DNA from: Planctomycetaceae bacterium
GTDB lineage: Bacteria > Planctomycetota > Planctomycetia > Isosphaerales > Isosphaeraceae
Assembly: GCA_019232645.1 (NCBI GenBank)
Contig: JAFANO010000702.1
Location: 1 to 6,339 of the forward strand
DNA: 6,339 nt
Direction: 5' to 3'
Every line of letters starts with the position of its first letter. Position 1 is the first letter of the stretch. A program made the translations under genes and the position numbers. Below the pieces are notes generated by a model. It did no database searches and was not told the DNA's origin. It saw nothing but the letters and a program-made list of their open reading frames with translations. This document shows, piece after piece, positions 1 to 6,293 of the stretch.

Positions 1-930
1 TACTCGGCGCTCGACCGCGAGTTCTCCGAGCCGTTGCTCCGGGACTTCGAGCGCCGGACCGGTATCCGGGTCCGGCCCAAGTTCGACGTCGAGAGCACCA
101 AGACGGTCGGCCTGGCGAACCTGATCATCGAGGAGGCGGCGTCCCCCCGGTGCGACCTGTTCTGGAACAATGAGGTCCTCAATACGTTGCGGCTCAAGGA
201 GAAGGGGCTGCTCGCCCGGTACCGTCCCGGGGCCGCCGCCGCCATCCCGCCGGCGTTCAAGTCCAAGGACGGCACCTGGTACGGCTTCGCCGCGCGGGCG
301 CGCGTCCTGCTGGTCAACACCCGCCTGGTCGCCGGGGCCGACCGGCCCTCGCGCCTCGAGGACCTGACCGACCCCCGCTGGAAGGGGCGGATCGGCCTGG
401 CCAAGCCCCTCTTCGGCACCACGGCGACGCACGCCGCCTGCCTGTTCGCCGTCTGGGGCGAGGCGAAGGCCCGCGGCTTCTTCGCGGCGCTGAAGGCCAA
501 CGGCGTCCAGATCCTCGCGGGCAACAAGGACGTGGCGCGGGCCGTCGGCGCGGGTCAGATCGCCGTCGGCCTGACCGACACCGACGACGCGGTCGGCGAG
601 CTGGCCGCCGGCAGCCCGGTGGCGATCGTCTATCCCGACCGCCGCGCCGACCAGCTCGGGACCCTGTTCCTCCCCAATACTCTGGCCGTGATCAAGGGGG
701 CGCCCCACCCCCGCGCCGCCGAGGCCCTCGCCGACGACCTGCTGGGCCCCGAGGTCGAGGCCGCGCTGGCGCGCGGCCCCAGCGCCCAGATCCCGCTCAA
801 TCCGCACGTCATCGCCGCGCCCCAGGTCGAGACGCCCCGGACAGTCCACGCCATGGATGTCGATTTCGAGGCCGCCGCGAAGCTCTGGGACCGGGTCGCC
901 GCCTTCTTGGCGAGCGAGTTCGCGGGGTGA
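1..930 (+). CDS. ABC transporter solute-binding protein, AfuA/FbpA-like (5' partial)
   Basis: The reading frame is open from base 1 to the TGA at 928-930, giving 309 visible residues; the true start is upstream. The first residues (YSALDREFSEPLLRDFE) match the first beta-strand and helix of mature iron-type solute-binding proteins, so probably only a signal peptide or lipoprotein leader of some 20-40 residues is missing. Other family marks are FWNNE at 54-58, YGFAARARVLLVN at 94-106, LEDLTDPRWKGRIG at 119-132 (the hinge-proximal 'DL.DP.WKG.I' motif) and a C-terminal LNPHV segment. Such proteins capture a ligand outside the cytoplasmic membrane and hand it to an ABC permease. Where ferric-binding members carry a tyrosine pair, this one appears to read TDTDD (192-196), so iron should not be assumed. 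No permease or ATPase gene follows; the next gene is convergent. The family call is firm; the substrate is unknown. Confidence 0.88.
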   Translation, partial: YSALDREFSEPLLRDFERRTGIRVRPKFDVESTKTVGLANLIIEEAASPRCDLFWNNEVLNTLRLKEKGLLARYRPGAAAAIPPAFKSKDGTWYGFAARARVLLVNTRLVAGADRPSRLEDLTDPRWKGRIGLAKPLFGTTATHAACLFAVWGEAKARGFFAALKANGVQILAGNKDVARAVGAGQIAVGLTDTDDAVGELAAGSPVAIVYPDRRADQLGTLFLPNTLAVIKGAPHPRAAEALADDLLGPEVEAALARGPSAQIPLNPHVIAAPQVETPRTVHAMDVDFEAAAKLWDRVAAFLASEFAG

Positions 931-1040
931 CTGCGGGGAGCGGGGCCTCTGATCCGTGGCGGGCCCGGCATGATTCGGGCGCCGGGGAACGTCGCCAATC
1001 CGCGGCCGAATCGCTCCCTCGGATCGGCATGAAGCGCCGC

Positions 1041-2531
1041 TCAGGCCGACTTGAGCAGCCCGCGGCGGAGGGCCTCGCCGACTTGCGCCGGGCCGTAGCC
1101 GCGCTCGACCATCAGGCAGGGGATGTCGTGCTGCTCGCAGAGCGGCCGGAGCCGCTCGGGGACGTGGTGGCCGATGAAGCTCTTGAGGATCAGGACCAGG
1201 TCGACCCCCCGGTTCCGGATCCGCTGCTCGAGGGAGTCGAGCATGGCGGGCTTGGCGTCCTCGTAGGGCTCCCACTCGAGGCGGTCGAACTCGAAGAGCC
1301 GCTGGAGGGTCCGGCGCGCGTCCTCGCGGACGCTGCCGCCGATCATCAGGGCGCGTCGGCCGTGGGTGGCCGAGAGCAGGTCCTCGTACTGGACCTGGAG
1401 GGTCTCGTCGTCCTTGGCCTCCTCCTGGCGGATGCGGTCGAGGTTGCGCCTCAGGGCACGCAGGCCATTGCCGCCCTGGACCAGCTCGCGATAGGGCATG
1501 ACCAGCTCGAGGAGCTGGGGGTCGGAGGCGCCGAGGCCGTTGACGACCACCTTCAACTGCGCCAGGAACTCGTCGACGCCCTCGTCGGGGAGGTTGCACC
1601 GGGCCATCAGCGCCTTCAGCTCGGCCAGGGCGGCCTGGCCCGACTCGCGGGCCTGTTGCTGCCGCTCCTGCCCGCGCGCCTGCTGCTCGAGCCGTTGCTG
1701 CTCCCAGTCCTTGTTGCGGCGGGCCGCATCGGTCGCCTGGAGGAGCTGCTCCTGCGCCTCGGCGATGTAGGCCGGCCAGTCGGTGTGGAAGTCGTGCCGG
1801 AACGCCTCGATGTAGCCCGGCTCGTATTGCTTGGAGAGCGTCTTGAGCTGGTGGAAGATGCGCTGGACCAGCGCCTGATTCTCCTCGGTCAACTCGCCGT
1901 CGTTGGCCGCCTGGTACATGCGGAACCGGCCTATCCAGATCTTCAACTGGGCGTACTGTTCGAGCTTGCCGAGCACGCCGAAGTAGTTGACGCTGGCCTC
2001 GACCTCGCGCGCCAGCGCCTGGAACTGGCCGCCGGGGAAGTGCATCTCGGCGTCCCAGATCAGGCGGTCCTCGGCGGCGAACGTCTCGCCGAGCTGGGGC
2101 TGGAGCCGGTCGATCTCGCGGCGGAGCTGGAGGTAGTGGTCCATCGCGCTGCGGAGCACCCGCCGCGCCTCCTCCGTCTCCTGGTTGACCGCCTCCAGCT
2201 CGGCCTTTGCCTCGCGCCGCGTCCGCTCGATCTCGGCCTGCGCCGTCGCGACCAGCGCCTCGGCGTCGCTGTCGGATTCGAGCGACGACTTGAACTGCGC
2301 CAGCTTGCGGACCAGATCCTTCAAGTATTGCTCGTCGGTGTCGGCCTGCTCCAGCTCGCGGAGCCGGGCGGGGCGGACTTCGCGCTGCCGCTGCGCGGCC
2401 ACCCGAGCGCGCTGCTCGGCGGCCCGGAACTGCGCGGCCGCCTGCTGCGTCTCGGTCCCCAGCTTCTTGGCCCGGGTCTTCGCTTCGGCCTGCCGCACCA
2501 GCTCGGCGAGGCGTTCGAGGGATGGCGTCAT
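1041..2531 (-). CDS. Coiled-coil protein with C-terminal DUF2325-like domain
   Basis: This is a complete 496-residue protein from the ATG at 2531-2529 to the TGA at 1043-1041. An AGGAAGAG-type ribosome site nine bases upstream supports the start. Residues 1-148 are rich in A, Q, E and R and look like long coiled coil. Residues 150-265 are more globular and aromatic (IWDAEMHFPGG, KIWIGRFRMYQ, FRHDFHTDWPAYI). A second Q/E/R-rich coiled coil spans about 262-312. The last 105 residues (392-496) look like a small Rossmann-like DUF2325 domain: MIGGSVRED at 396-404, VDLVLILKSFIGHH at 443-456, then IPCLMVERGYG at 470-480. There is no signal peptide or membrane segment, so it is probably cytoplasmic. 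The function of DUF2325 is not established; the coiled coils suggest self-association or a scaffold. The gene stands alone, convergent with the solute-binding protein gene. The coding call is firm; the domain call is by eye. Confidence 0.85.
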   Translation of the reverse strand: MTPSLERLAELVRQAEAKTRAKKLGTETQQAAAQFRAAEQRARVAAQRQREVRPARLRELEQADTDEQYLKDLVRKLAQFKSSLESDSDAEALVATAQAEIERTRREAKAELEAVNQETEEARRVLRSAMDHYLQLRREIDRLQPQLGETFAAEDRLIWDAEMHFPGGQFQALAREVEASVNYFGVLGKLEQYAQLKIWIGRFRMYQAANDGELTEENQALVQRIFHQLKTLSKQYEPGYIEAFRHDFHTDWPAYIAEAQEQLLQATDAARRNKDWEQQRLEQQARGQERQQQARESGQAALAELKALMARCNLPDEGVDEFLAQLKVVVNGLGASDPQLLELVMPYRELVQGGNGLRALRRNLDRIRQEEAKDDETLQVQYEDLLSATHGRRALMIGGSVREDARRTLQRLFEFDRLEWEPYEDAKPAMLDSLEQRIRNRGVDLVLILKSFIGHHVPERLRPLCEQHDIPCLMVERGYGPAQVGEALRRGLLKSA

Positions 2532-2540
2532 GGGACCGAT

Positions 2541-2548
2541 CTCTTCCT
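2541..2548 (-). promoter_or_regulatory. Ribosome binding site of the coiled-coil/DUF2325 gene
   Basis: On the minus strand the sequence reads AGGAAGAG, nine bases before the ATG at 2531-2529. It is a purine-rich, partial Shine-Dalgarno match and supports this start over later in-frame candidates. Confidence 0.5.
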
Positions 2549-2569
2549 GGCTTAATTAATTACGAAGCT

Positions 2570-2593
2570 GCCTCCCCCGATCCCGAGGGAGGC
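2570..2593. repeat. GC-rich hairpin upstream of the coiled-coil gene
   Basis: GCCTCCC at 2570-2576 pairs perfectly with GGGAGGC at 2587-2593 around a 10-base loop. It lies 39 bases before the ATG of the minus-strand gene, so it may fall in that gene's 5' leader. No T-run follows on either strand, so a classical terminator is unlikely. Its CCTCCCCCG arm recurs in the hairpin at 5143-5171 upstream of asnB. Confidence 0.45.
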
Positions 2594-2819
2594 GTTCCAG
2601 CCCGGCGGTCGAGGCACTGATCCGGCGCGTCGGGGACGGTGGGACTGCGCGGCGAGGGGAACGATGACTGTAGCCGAGTCAATTAGTTAGAATACGTCGT
2701 AGGCCGTCGGCTCGCCCTGTCACGGAAACTTCATCAAACACGAGTCCTATCATACTGAAAGGTCAAGGAAAATGGAAACCAGGTCGGGGACCGATCCGCC
2801 CGGTCGCGGGCCGCGCAGC

Positions 2820-2838
2820 CGGCCGGCGGTGCCGGCCG
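2820..2838. repeat. Short strong GC hairpin
   Basis: CGGCCGGC (2820-2827) and GCCGGCCG (2831-2838) form a perfect 8-bp all-GC stem with a 3-base loop (GGT). It is about 235 bases beyond the asnB stop on the asnB transcript strand. There is no T-run. It could be a structured 3' element, or chance in very GC-rich DNA. Confidence 0.35.
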
Positions 2839-2977
2839 TGTGGGGCGCCGAAAACCGCGGGCAGGGAGAGGTTTGGGGCCCGTCCCGGGGCCGGCGCAGG
2901 CGCCAGACGAGGCGGCTTGGCGTCCCTCCAGCGGGCTCATCCTGGCGGACGGCGTGGTCTGCGCAAAGTGACGCCTC

Positions 2978-3015
2978 GGGTGGCTGGGGACTCGGCGCCA
3001 AGTCCCCAGCCACCC
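2978..3015. repeat. Perfect 15-bp inverted repeat downstream of asnB
   Basis: GGGTGGCTGGGGACT (2978-2992) is the exact reverse complement of AGTCCCCAGCCACCC (3001-3015), with an 8-base loop CGGCGCCA. It starts 56 bases past the asnB stop, where a transcription end would be expected. The transcript would fold into a very stable stem, but no U-tract follows (the next bases on the minus strand are GAGGCGTCAC). It is therefore either a non-canonical terminator or mRNA 3' stabiliser, or one copy of a dispersed palindromic (REP-like) element. A second, weaker pair (CCACCGC 3015-3021 with GCGGTGG 3039-3045) lies between it and the gene. Confidence 0.7.
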
Positions 3016-3071
3016 CACCGCCGGAGGGACCCACGGCCGCGGTGGTGTCTTTCTCCGAGTCAAGCTCCTGC

Positions 3072-5003
3072 TCAACGCGACGCCGCGTCGAGGTGGTTCC
3101 GGAACCACAGCTCGAGCATCAGGAGGCACCAGAGCTTGTAGGCATGGTCGCGCCGGCCTTGGACGTGCTCGTCGATCAGGGTGGCGACCGCCTCGGGGCG
3201 GAAGAGGCCCCGGACCGAGGCAATCGGGTCGAGGAGCACGGCGCGGAGCTCGTCCTTCAGCTCGCGGCGGAACCAGCGGTCGATCGGGACGCCGAAGCCG
3301 ACCTTGGGGCGGTGCCTCAGCGCCGGGGGCAGGTACGCGGCGAAGGCCTCCTTGAGCACCACCTTGGAGCGCCCGGCGCGGAGCCGGAGCTTGCGGCGGG
3401 CCGGCAGGCCGAGCGCCAGCTCGACGACGCGGTGGTCGAGGAACGGGCCGCGGCACTCCAGGCCGTGCGCCATGCTCGTCATGTCCACCTTGACCAGGAG
3501 GTCGCAGGGCAGGTACAGCAGGAGGTCGGCGACGGTCGCGCAGGTGACCGGGTCCCGGCGCGCGGCCACGGCCAGGGCCCGGGCCAAGATCGAGGCCGGG
3601 TCGGCCTCGTCGGGGATCGCCGCGCCGGCCTCGGCGAGCCGGTCGATCCACGCGTCGTGATAGAGCGCGATGCGGGCGGGCTCGTCGAACAGACAGTTCC
3701 AGCGAAGGTACCGCGCCGCGAGCCCGTCGCCCATCCCCTCGAGCCAGCGCCGGACCCGCCGGAGCCGCGTCTTGGCGCGCGCCGAGGCCGGCAGCGCCCG
3801 GGCCACCGGGCCGGTCAGGACCCCGCGCGGGCCGGCGGGGAGCCGGTCGAAGAGGCGCGCCAGCGCCACGGCGCGATAGCGGTCGTAGCCGGCGAACAGC
3901 TCGTCGCCGGCGTCGCCGGTCAGCGCCACCGTCACCTCGCGGCGCGCCTCGCGGGCGACGTACCAGGTCGGCACCGCCGAGCTGTCGGCGAACGGCTCGT
4001 CGAACAGCCAGGACAGCGCCGGCAGGGTCTCCCACGCCTTCGGGGTCACCAGCGAGGCGTGGTGCTCGGTCCCCAGGTGCCGCGCCGCCTGCTCGGCGTA
4101 GGGGGTCTCGTCGAAGGCCGGGTCGTCGAACCCGATTGAGAACGTCTTGACCGGCCGGCTCGACACTTCCCGCATCAGCCCGACGATGATCGTCGAGTCG
4201 ATCCCGCCCGAGAGGAAGGCGCCCAGCGGCACGTCGGCGACCATCTGCTCGCGGACGGCGTCGCTGAGGGTGGCGCGGAGCCGCTCGACGTCCTCGCCCG
4301 GTGGTAGCGCCGGCTCGGCGTCCCAGTCGGGCTCCCAGTAGCGGCGCAGCTCGAGGCGGCCCTCGCGCCAGTCGGCGTAGTGCGCCGGCGGGAGCTTGTG
4401 CGTCCCCTCGAGGATGGTCCTCGGGTGCGGGACGTAGCCGAAGGTCAGGTACTGGTCCAGGGCGATCGGGTCGACCCGGCGGGGGAAGGTCGCTTCGGGC
4501 AGGGCCAGCAGCGCCTTCAACTCGCTGGCGAAGACGATCCGGGCGCCGTCGCGGCGATAGACCAGCGGCTTCTGCCCGAGCCGATCACGCGCCAGGAGGA
4601 GCCGGCGGCGGGGGGCGTCCCAGATCGCCAGGGCGAACATCCCCCGGAGCAGGGCGAACATGCCGGCCCCCTCGTCCTCGTAGAGGTGGACCAGGACCTC
4701 GGTGTCGCCGAGCGATCGGAGCGTGTGCCCGCGCGCCTCCAGCCGACGCCTCAGGGCGGGGAAGTTGTAGATCTCGCCGTTGAAGACGGTCCAGACGGTG
4801 CCGTCCTCGTTCGAGAGCGGCTGGTGCCCGCCCGCCAGGTCGACGATCGAGAGCCGTCGGAAGCCGAGCGCGGCGTGGCCGTCGCGGTAGACGCCCGAGT
4901 CGTCCGGCCCGCGATGCTCGATCCGCCGCATCATGGCCGCCAGGTCCTCCTCGGTCGGCGCGTCGCCGGCGTCCGTCCACGCCGCGCCAGCGATCCCGCA
5001 CAT
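3072..5003 (-). CDS. asnB: Asparagine synthase (glutamine-hydrolysing)
   Basis: This complete 643-residue enzyme, of usual AsnB length, makes asparagine from aspartate, glutamine and ATP in the cytosol. The start is fixed by MCGIAG: Cys2 becomes the N-terminal nucleophile after Met removal. The glutaminase domain (about 2-190) shows HRGPDD (30-35), RRLSIVD (49-55), FNGEIYN (74-80) and GDTE (99-102). The synthetase domain (from about 235) shows the ATP pyrophosphatase loop LSGGIDS (264-270), FSIGF (288-292), DEPFADSSA (335-343), LTGDAGDELFAGY (361-373), VDMTSMAHGLECRGPFLDH (506-524) and KVGFGVP (567-573). All expected motifs are present. GGAGGGG sits seven bases upstream. It is a lone gene between long non-coding regions. 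AsnB-like enzymes also amidate sugars or peptides in surface-polysaccharide clusters; no such neighbours are visible, so plain asparagine synthesis is the default reading. Confidence 0.96.
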   Translation of the reverse strand: MCGIAGAAWTDAGDAPTEEDLAAMMRRIEHRGPDDSGVYRDGHAALGFRRLSIVDLAGGHQPLSNEDGTVWTVFNGEIYNFPALRRRLEARGHTLRSLGDTEVLVHLYEDEGAGMFALLRGMFALAIWDAPRRRLLLARDRLGQKPLVYRRDGARIVFASELKALLALPEATFPRRVDPIALDQYLTFGYVPHPRTILEGTHKLPPAHYADWREGRLELRRYWEPDWDAEPALPPGEDVERLRATLSDAVREQMVADVPLGAFLSGGIDSTIIVGLMREVSSRPVKTFSIGFDDPAFDETPYAEQAARHLGTEHHASLVTPKAWETLPALSWLFDEPFADSSAVPTWYVAREARREVTVALTGDAGDELFAGYDRYRAVALARLFDRLPAGPRGVLTGPVARALPASARAKTRLRRVRRWLEGMGDGLAARYLRWNCLFDEPARIALYHDAWIDRLAEAGAAIPDEADPASILARALAVAARRDPVTCATVADLLLYLPCDLLVKVDMTSMAHGLECRGPFLDHRVVELALGLPARRKLRLRAGRSKVVLKEAFAAYLPPALRHRPKVGFGVPIDRWFRRELKDELRAVLLDPIASVRGLFRPEAVATLIDEHVQGRRDHAYKLWCLLMLELWFRNHLDAASR

Positions 5004-5010
5004 CGATCAA

Positions 5011-5017
5011 CCCCTCC
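5011..5017 (-). promoter_or_regulatory. Ribosome binding site of asnB
   Basis: The minus strand reads GGAGGGG with seven bases to the ATG at 5003-5001, a good Shine-Dalgarno sequence at good spacing. It agrees with the start required by the catalytic Cys2. Confidence 0.75.
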
Positions 5018-5071
5018 GCGTTGCGCCGGGTGCCCCCGCGGCCCGATCGCCGCCCGTCCCAATGTCGCACA

Positions 5072-5085
5072 CCGCCGCGCGGCGG
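5072..5085. repeat. 14-bp perfect palindrome upstream of asnB
   Basis: CCGCCGCGCGGCGG is its own reverse complement and lies about 70 bases upstream of the asnB start, where an operator could sit. In DNA this GC-rich, such a palindrome can arise by chance, so an operator role is only a possibility. Confidence 0.3.
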
Positions 5086-5142
5086 GCTACTCCCAATCCC
5101 GTTGAGTGAGCCGTAACTCGATGTCGCTCCGGACATTTCTTC

Positions 5143-5171
5143 TCCCTCCCCCGCAAGGCTTCGGGGAGGGG
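5143..5171. repeat. C/G-rich hairpin between asnB and the sialidase-like pseudogene
   Basis: CCCTCCCC (5144-5151) pairs with GGGGAGGG (5163-5170) around an 11-base loop, with a flanking T-G wobble pair. It lies about 140 bases upstream of asnB and just left of where the pseudogene becomes recognisable. No T-run follows. It resembles the hairpin at 2570-2593, which suggests a dispersed intergenic element. Confidence 0.45.
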
Positions 5172-5234
5172 GTTTCGGTCGGTCCCGCGCGCCGATAGAA
5201 TCCCGTCCCACCGCAGTCAGGATGTCCCGGCTGC

Positions 5235-5968
5235 GTCTTGTTCTCGGCCCTGCCGTTCGCCACGCCCACTAACATCGACGCCAGCGGGGTGACGGTCAGC
5301 CGCTCCACCGACGGCGGCCGGACCTGGCGGCCGCCCGCGACGCTCGCGGCCCTGCCCGACGGCTCGCCCCCCTCCTGAAGGACGTGGTGCCCCAGGCCGA
5401 CAAGGATATGATCGTCACCGACCCGGTGCATCCCAACATCGTCTATGCCGTGTGGAATGAGCAGGCGATCCCGGACAAACCGCCCCCTTCACGGCCGTGA
5501 CCACCTTCAGCCGCTCGATCGACGGCGGCCGGACCTGGGAGGCCCCCGCACGATCTACAATCCCGGGCTCAACGCCTCCGCAACCAACCATCCTGCCCGC
5601 GGTCCAGGGGTCGGCCGACGGCACGATCGCGGTCGGCTACTACAATTTCCGGATGAACAACCCCGCCACGAACGAGGGTGCCGGCACCGACGCCTGGATC
5701 GTGTTCTGCCGCCCCGGCGCCGGTCCCACGAATCCGGCGAGCTGGGGATCGGAGGTCCGGCTGACCGACACCCCCTTCTAACCTGGAGAAAGCCCCCGTG
5801 ACGACCGGTGGGCTGACCGGCGGCGGCTACTTCCTGGGCGACTACACCGCCCTCAAAGCGGTCGGCCGCGAGTTCGTGGCGACATTCGTCGTGACCAGCG
5901 ACACCGGCCTGACGTCCGTCGTGTTCCGCCGAGTCGGCGCGGCACGCCGGGCCGGGCACGCCTTCTGA
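5235..5968 (+). pseudogene. Sialidase-like (BNR/Asp-box) protein, 5'-truncated and multiply frameshifted
   Basis: No single frame is open, but pieces in successive frames join into one recognisable protein. ATPTNIDASGVTVSRSTDGG leads to the first Asp box (SRSTDGGRTW, 5298-5327) and runs into TGA at 5376. LKDVVPQADKDMIVTDP then continues to VYAVWNE (5375 to about 5461). GDPGQTAPFTAVTTFSR leads to the second Asp box (SRSIDGGRTW, 5509-5538). RTIYNPGLNASATN (about 5547-5588) comes next, then the frame through GTIAVGYYNFRMNNP to EVRLTDTPF and TAA at 5779. NLEKAPVTTGG to GDYTALKAVGREFVATFVV and SVVFRRVG ends at the TGA at 5966-5968. This order matches secreted sialidase-like proteins common in planctomycetes. 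At least five frame changes are needed. The N-terminal part before the first Asp box is not visible, and the middle looks shortened. The gene is almost certainly inactive. Whether the intact parent was a true sialidase is unknown. Confidence 0.82.
5297..5538 (+). repeat. Pair of near-identical 31-base Asp-box repeats
   Basis: Bases 5297-5327 and 5508-5538 match at 29 of 31 positions and encode SRSTDGGRTW and SRSIDGGRTW, the S-x-D-x-G-x-T-W motif of one blade turn in beta-propeller sialidase-like proteins. They are the internal repeats of the broken gene rather than a separate element. The two copies now sit in different reading frames (starts at 5298 and 5509). Confidence 0.75.
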
Positions 5969-5991
5969 TCACGCCCTAATCCGTTCAGGTC

Positions 5992-6007
5992 GCCTCGCAC
6001 GCGAGGC
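5992..6007. repeat. Small hairpin after the pseudogene
   Basis: GCCTCG (5992-5997) and CGAGGC (6002-6007) form a 6-bp stem with a 4-base loop, 24 bases past the last pseudogene stop. It could be the remnant of a terminator. There is no T-run, and the stem is short for DNA of this GC content. Confidence 0.3.
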
Positions 6008-6035
6008 TCCCGGATGGCGAGCTTCAGGAGATGTG

Positions 6036-6242
6036 CCCGGGCGCGACTGGGACCCCGAGGCGCTCTTCCGGCGGCTCGTAGAGGGCAAGGACTCGCTCCG
6101 CGAGGAGCAGTTCAAGAAGGCCCGCGACGAATGACTCCTGTTCCGGGGCCGGCCCGGGATCGTCGAGTACCTCGACGCCGACCGGGACGGCACCCGGATC
6201 CTCAAGGAATCCCAGAAACTCCCGCGATTTGGGGCCGCCCGT
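6036..6242 (+). pseudogene. EF-hand-like protein remnant with an in-frame stop
   Basis: One frame reads DWDPEALFRRLVEGKDS, then LREEQFKKARDE, and meets TGA at 6132-6134. The same frame continues through IVEYLDADRDGTRILKE. DADRDGTRILKE (6174-6209) fits the 12-residue calcium loop: D at positions 1, 3 and 5, G at 6 and E at 12. The usual hydrophobic residue at position 8 is Arg, with Ile at 9. The upstream stretch resembles a degraded first EF-hand (helix ALFRRL, worn loop, helix EEQFKK). After about 6242 the frame turns into G/P/R-rich sequence with no family likeness. No start codon with a ribosome site is evident. EF-hand proteins are abundant in planctomycetes, so a decayed copy fits. It could also be chance likeness in a short stretch. 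Confidence 0.45.
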
Positions 6243-6293
6243 GAGGGAGGCCCCGGCGCCAGCGGCCGGCCCGGACCCCTCACCAACCCGCGC

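Larger units (their letters stand above)
2532..3071. other. 540-base gene-free intergenic region
   Basis: No credible gene lies here; open frames that cross it are low-complexity P/R/G/S-rich extensions of shadows of asnB. It must hold the promoter of the coiled-coil gene (right-to-left from about 2532) and the 3' end of asnB (stop at 3074-3072). Two AT-richer patches stand out against the GC-rich background: TTAATTAATTA around 2552-2562, and about 2670-2780, which includes CAATTAGTTAGAATACG at 2680-2696. The second patch has a TAGAAT (2688-2693) that resembles a -10 box on the plus strand, but no gene lies downstream on that strand. Hairpins at 2570-2593, 2820-2838 and 2978-3015 are listed separately. 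I see no riboswitch or known RNA. Confidence 0.7.

Noticed and set aside
964..986. CCCGGC...GCCGGG inverted pair between the two convergent genes as a shared terminator
   Set aside because: The stem is only 6 bp, the loop is 11 bases and there is no T-run on either side. It is too weak in GC-rich DNA to call a terminator.
927..2555. A 542-codon open frame on the plus strand opposite the coiled-coil gene
   Set aside because: It is antisense to a convincing protein and consists of repetitive L/V/G/A/E/D/R sequence typical of the reverse strand of a high-GC coiled-coil gene. It has no family likeness.
2734..4035. A long minus-strand frame overlapping the 3' half of asnB
   Set aside because: It is an R/P/G/A-rich out-of-frame shadow of asnB that runs on into intergenic DNA; asnB itself has all catalytic motifs in the other frame.
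2772..4139. A 455-codon plus-strand frame with a purine-rich stretch before its ATG
   Set aside because: Most of it is antisense to asnB, and its first part is P/R/G/S-rich with no domain. It is a high-GC shadow.
4301..5105. Plus-strand frames opposite the start of asnB (4301-4783 and 4380-5105)
   Set aside because: Both are antisense shadows of the glutaminase domain with no recognisable protein sequence.
5087..5959. Minus-strand frames across the pseudogene (5087-5431, 5415-5624, 5555-5959)
   Set aside because: They are shadows. The plus-strand reading gives consecutive family segments with two Asp boxes, while these show nothing recognisable.
5235..5968. Programmed frameshifting in the sialidase-like gene
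   Set aside because: At least five frame changes in about 730 bases, a missing N-terminal part and a likely internal deletion fit decay far better than recoding.
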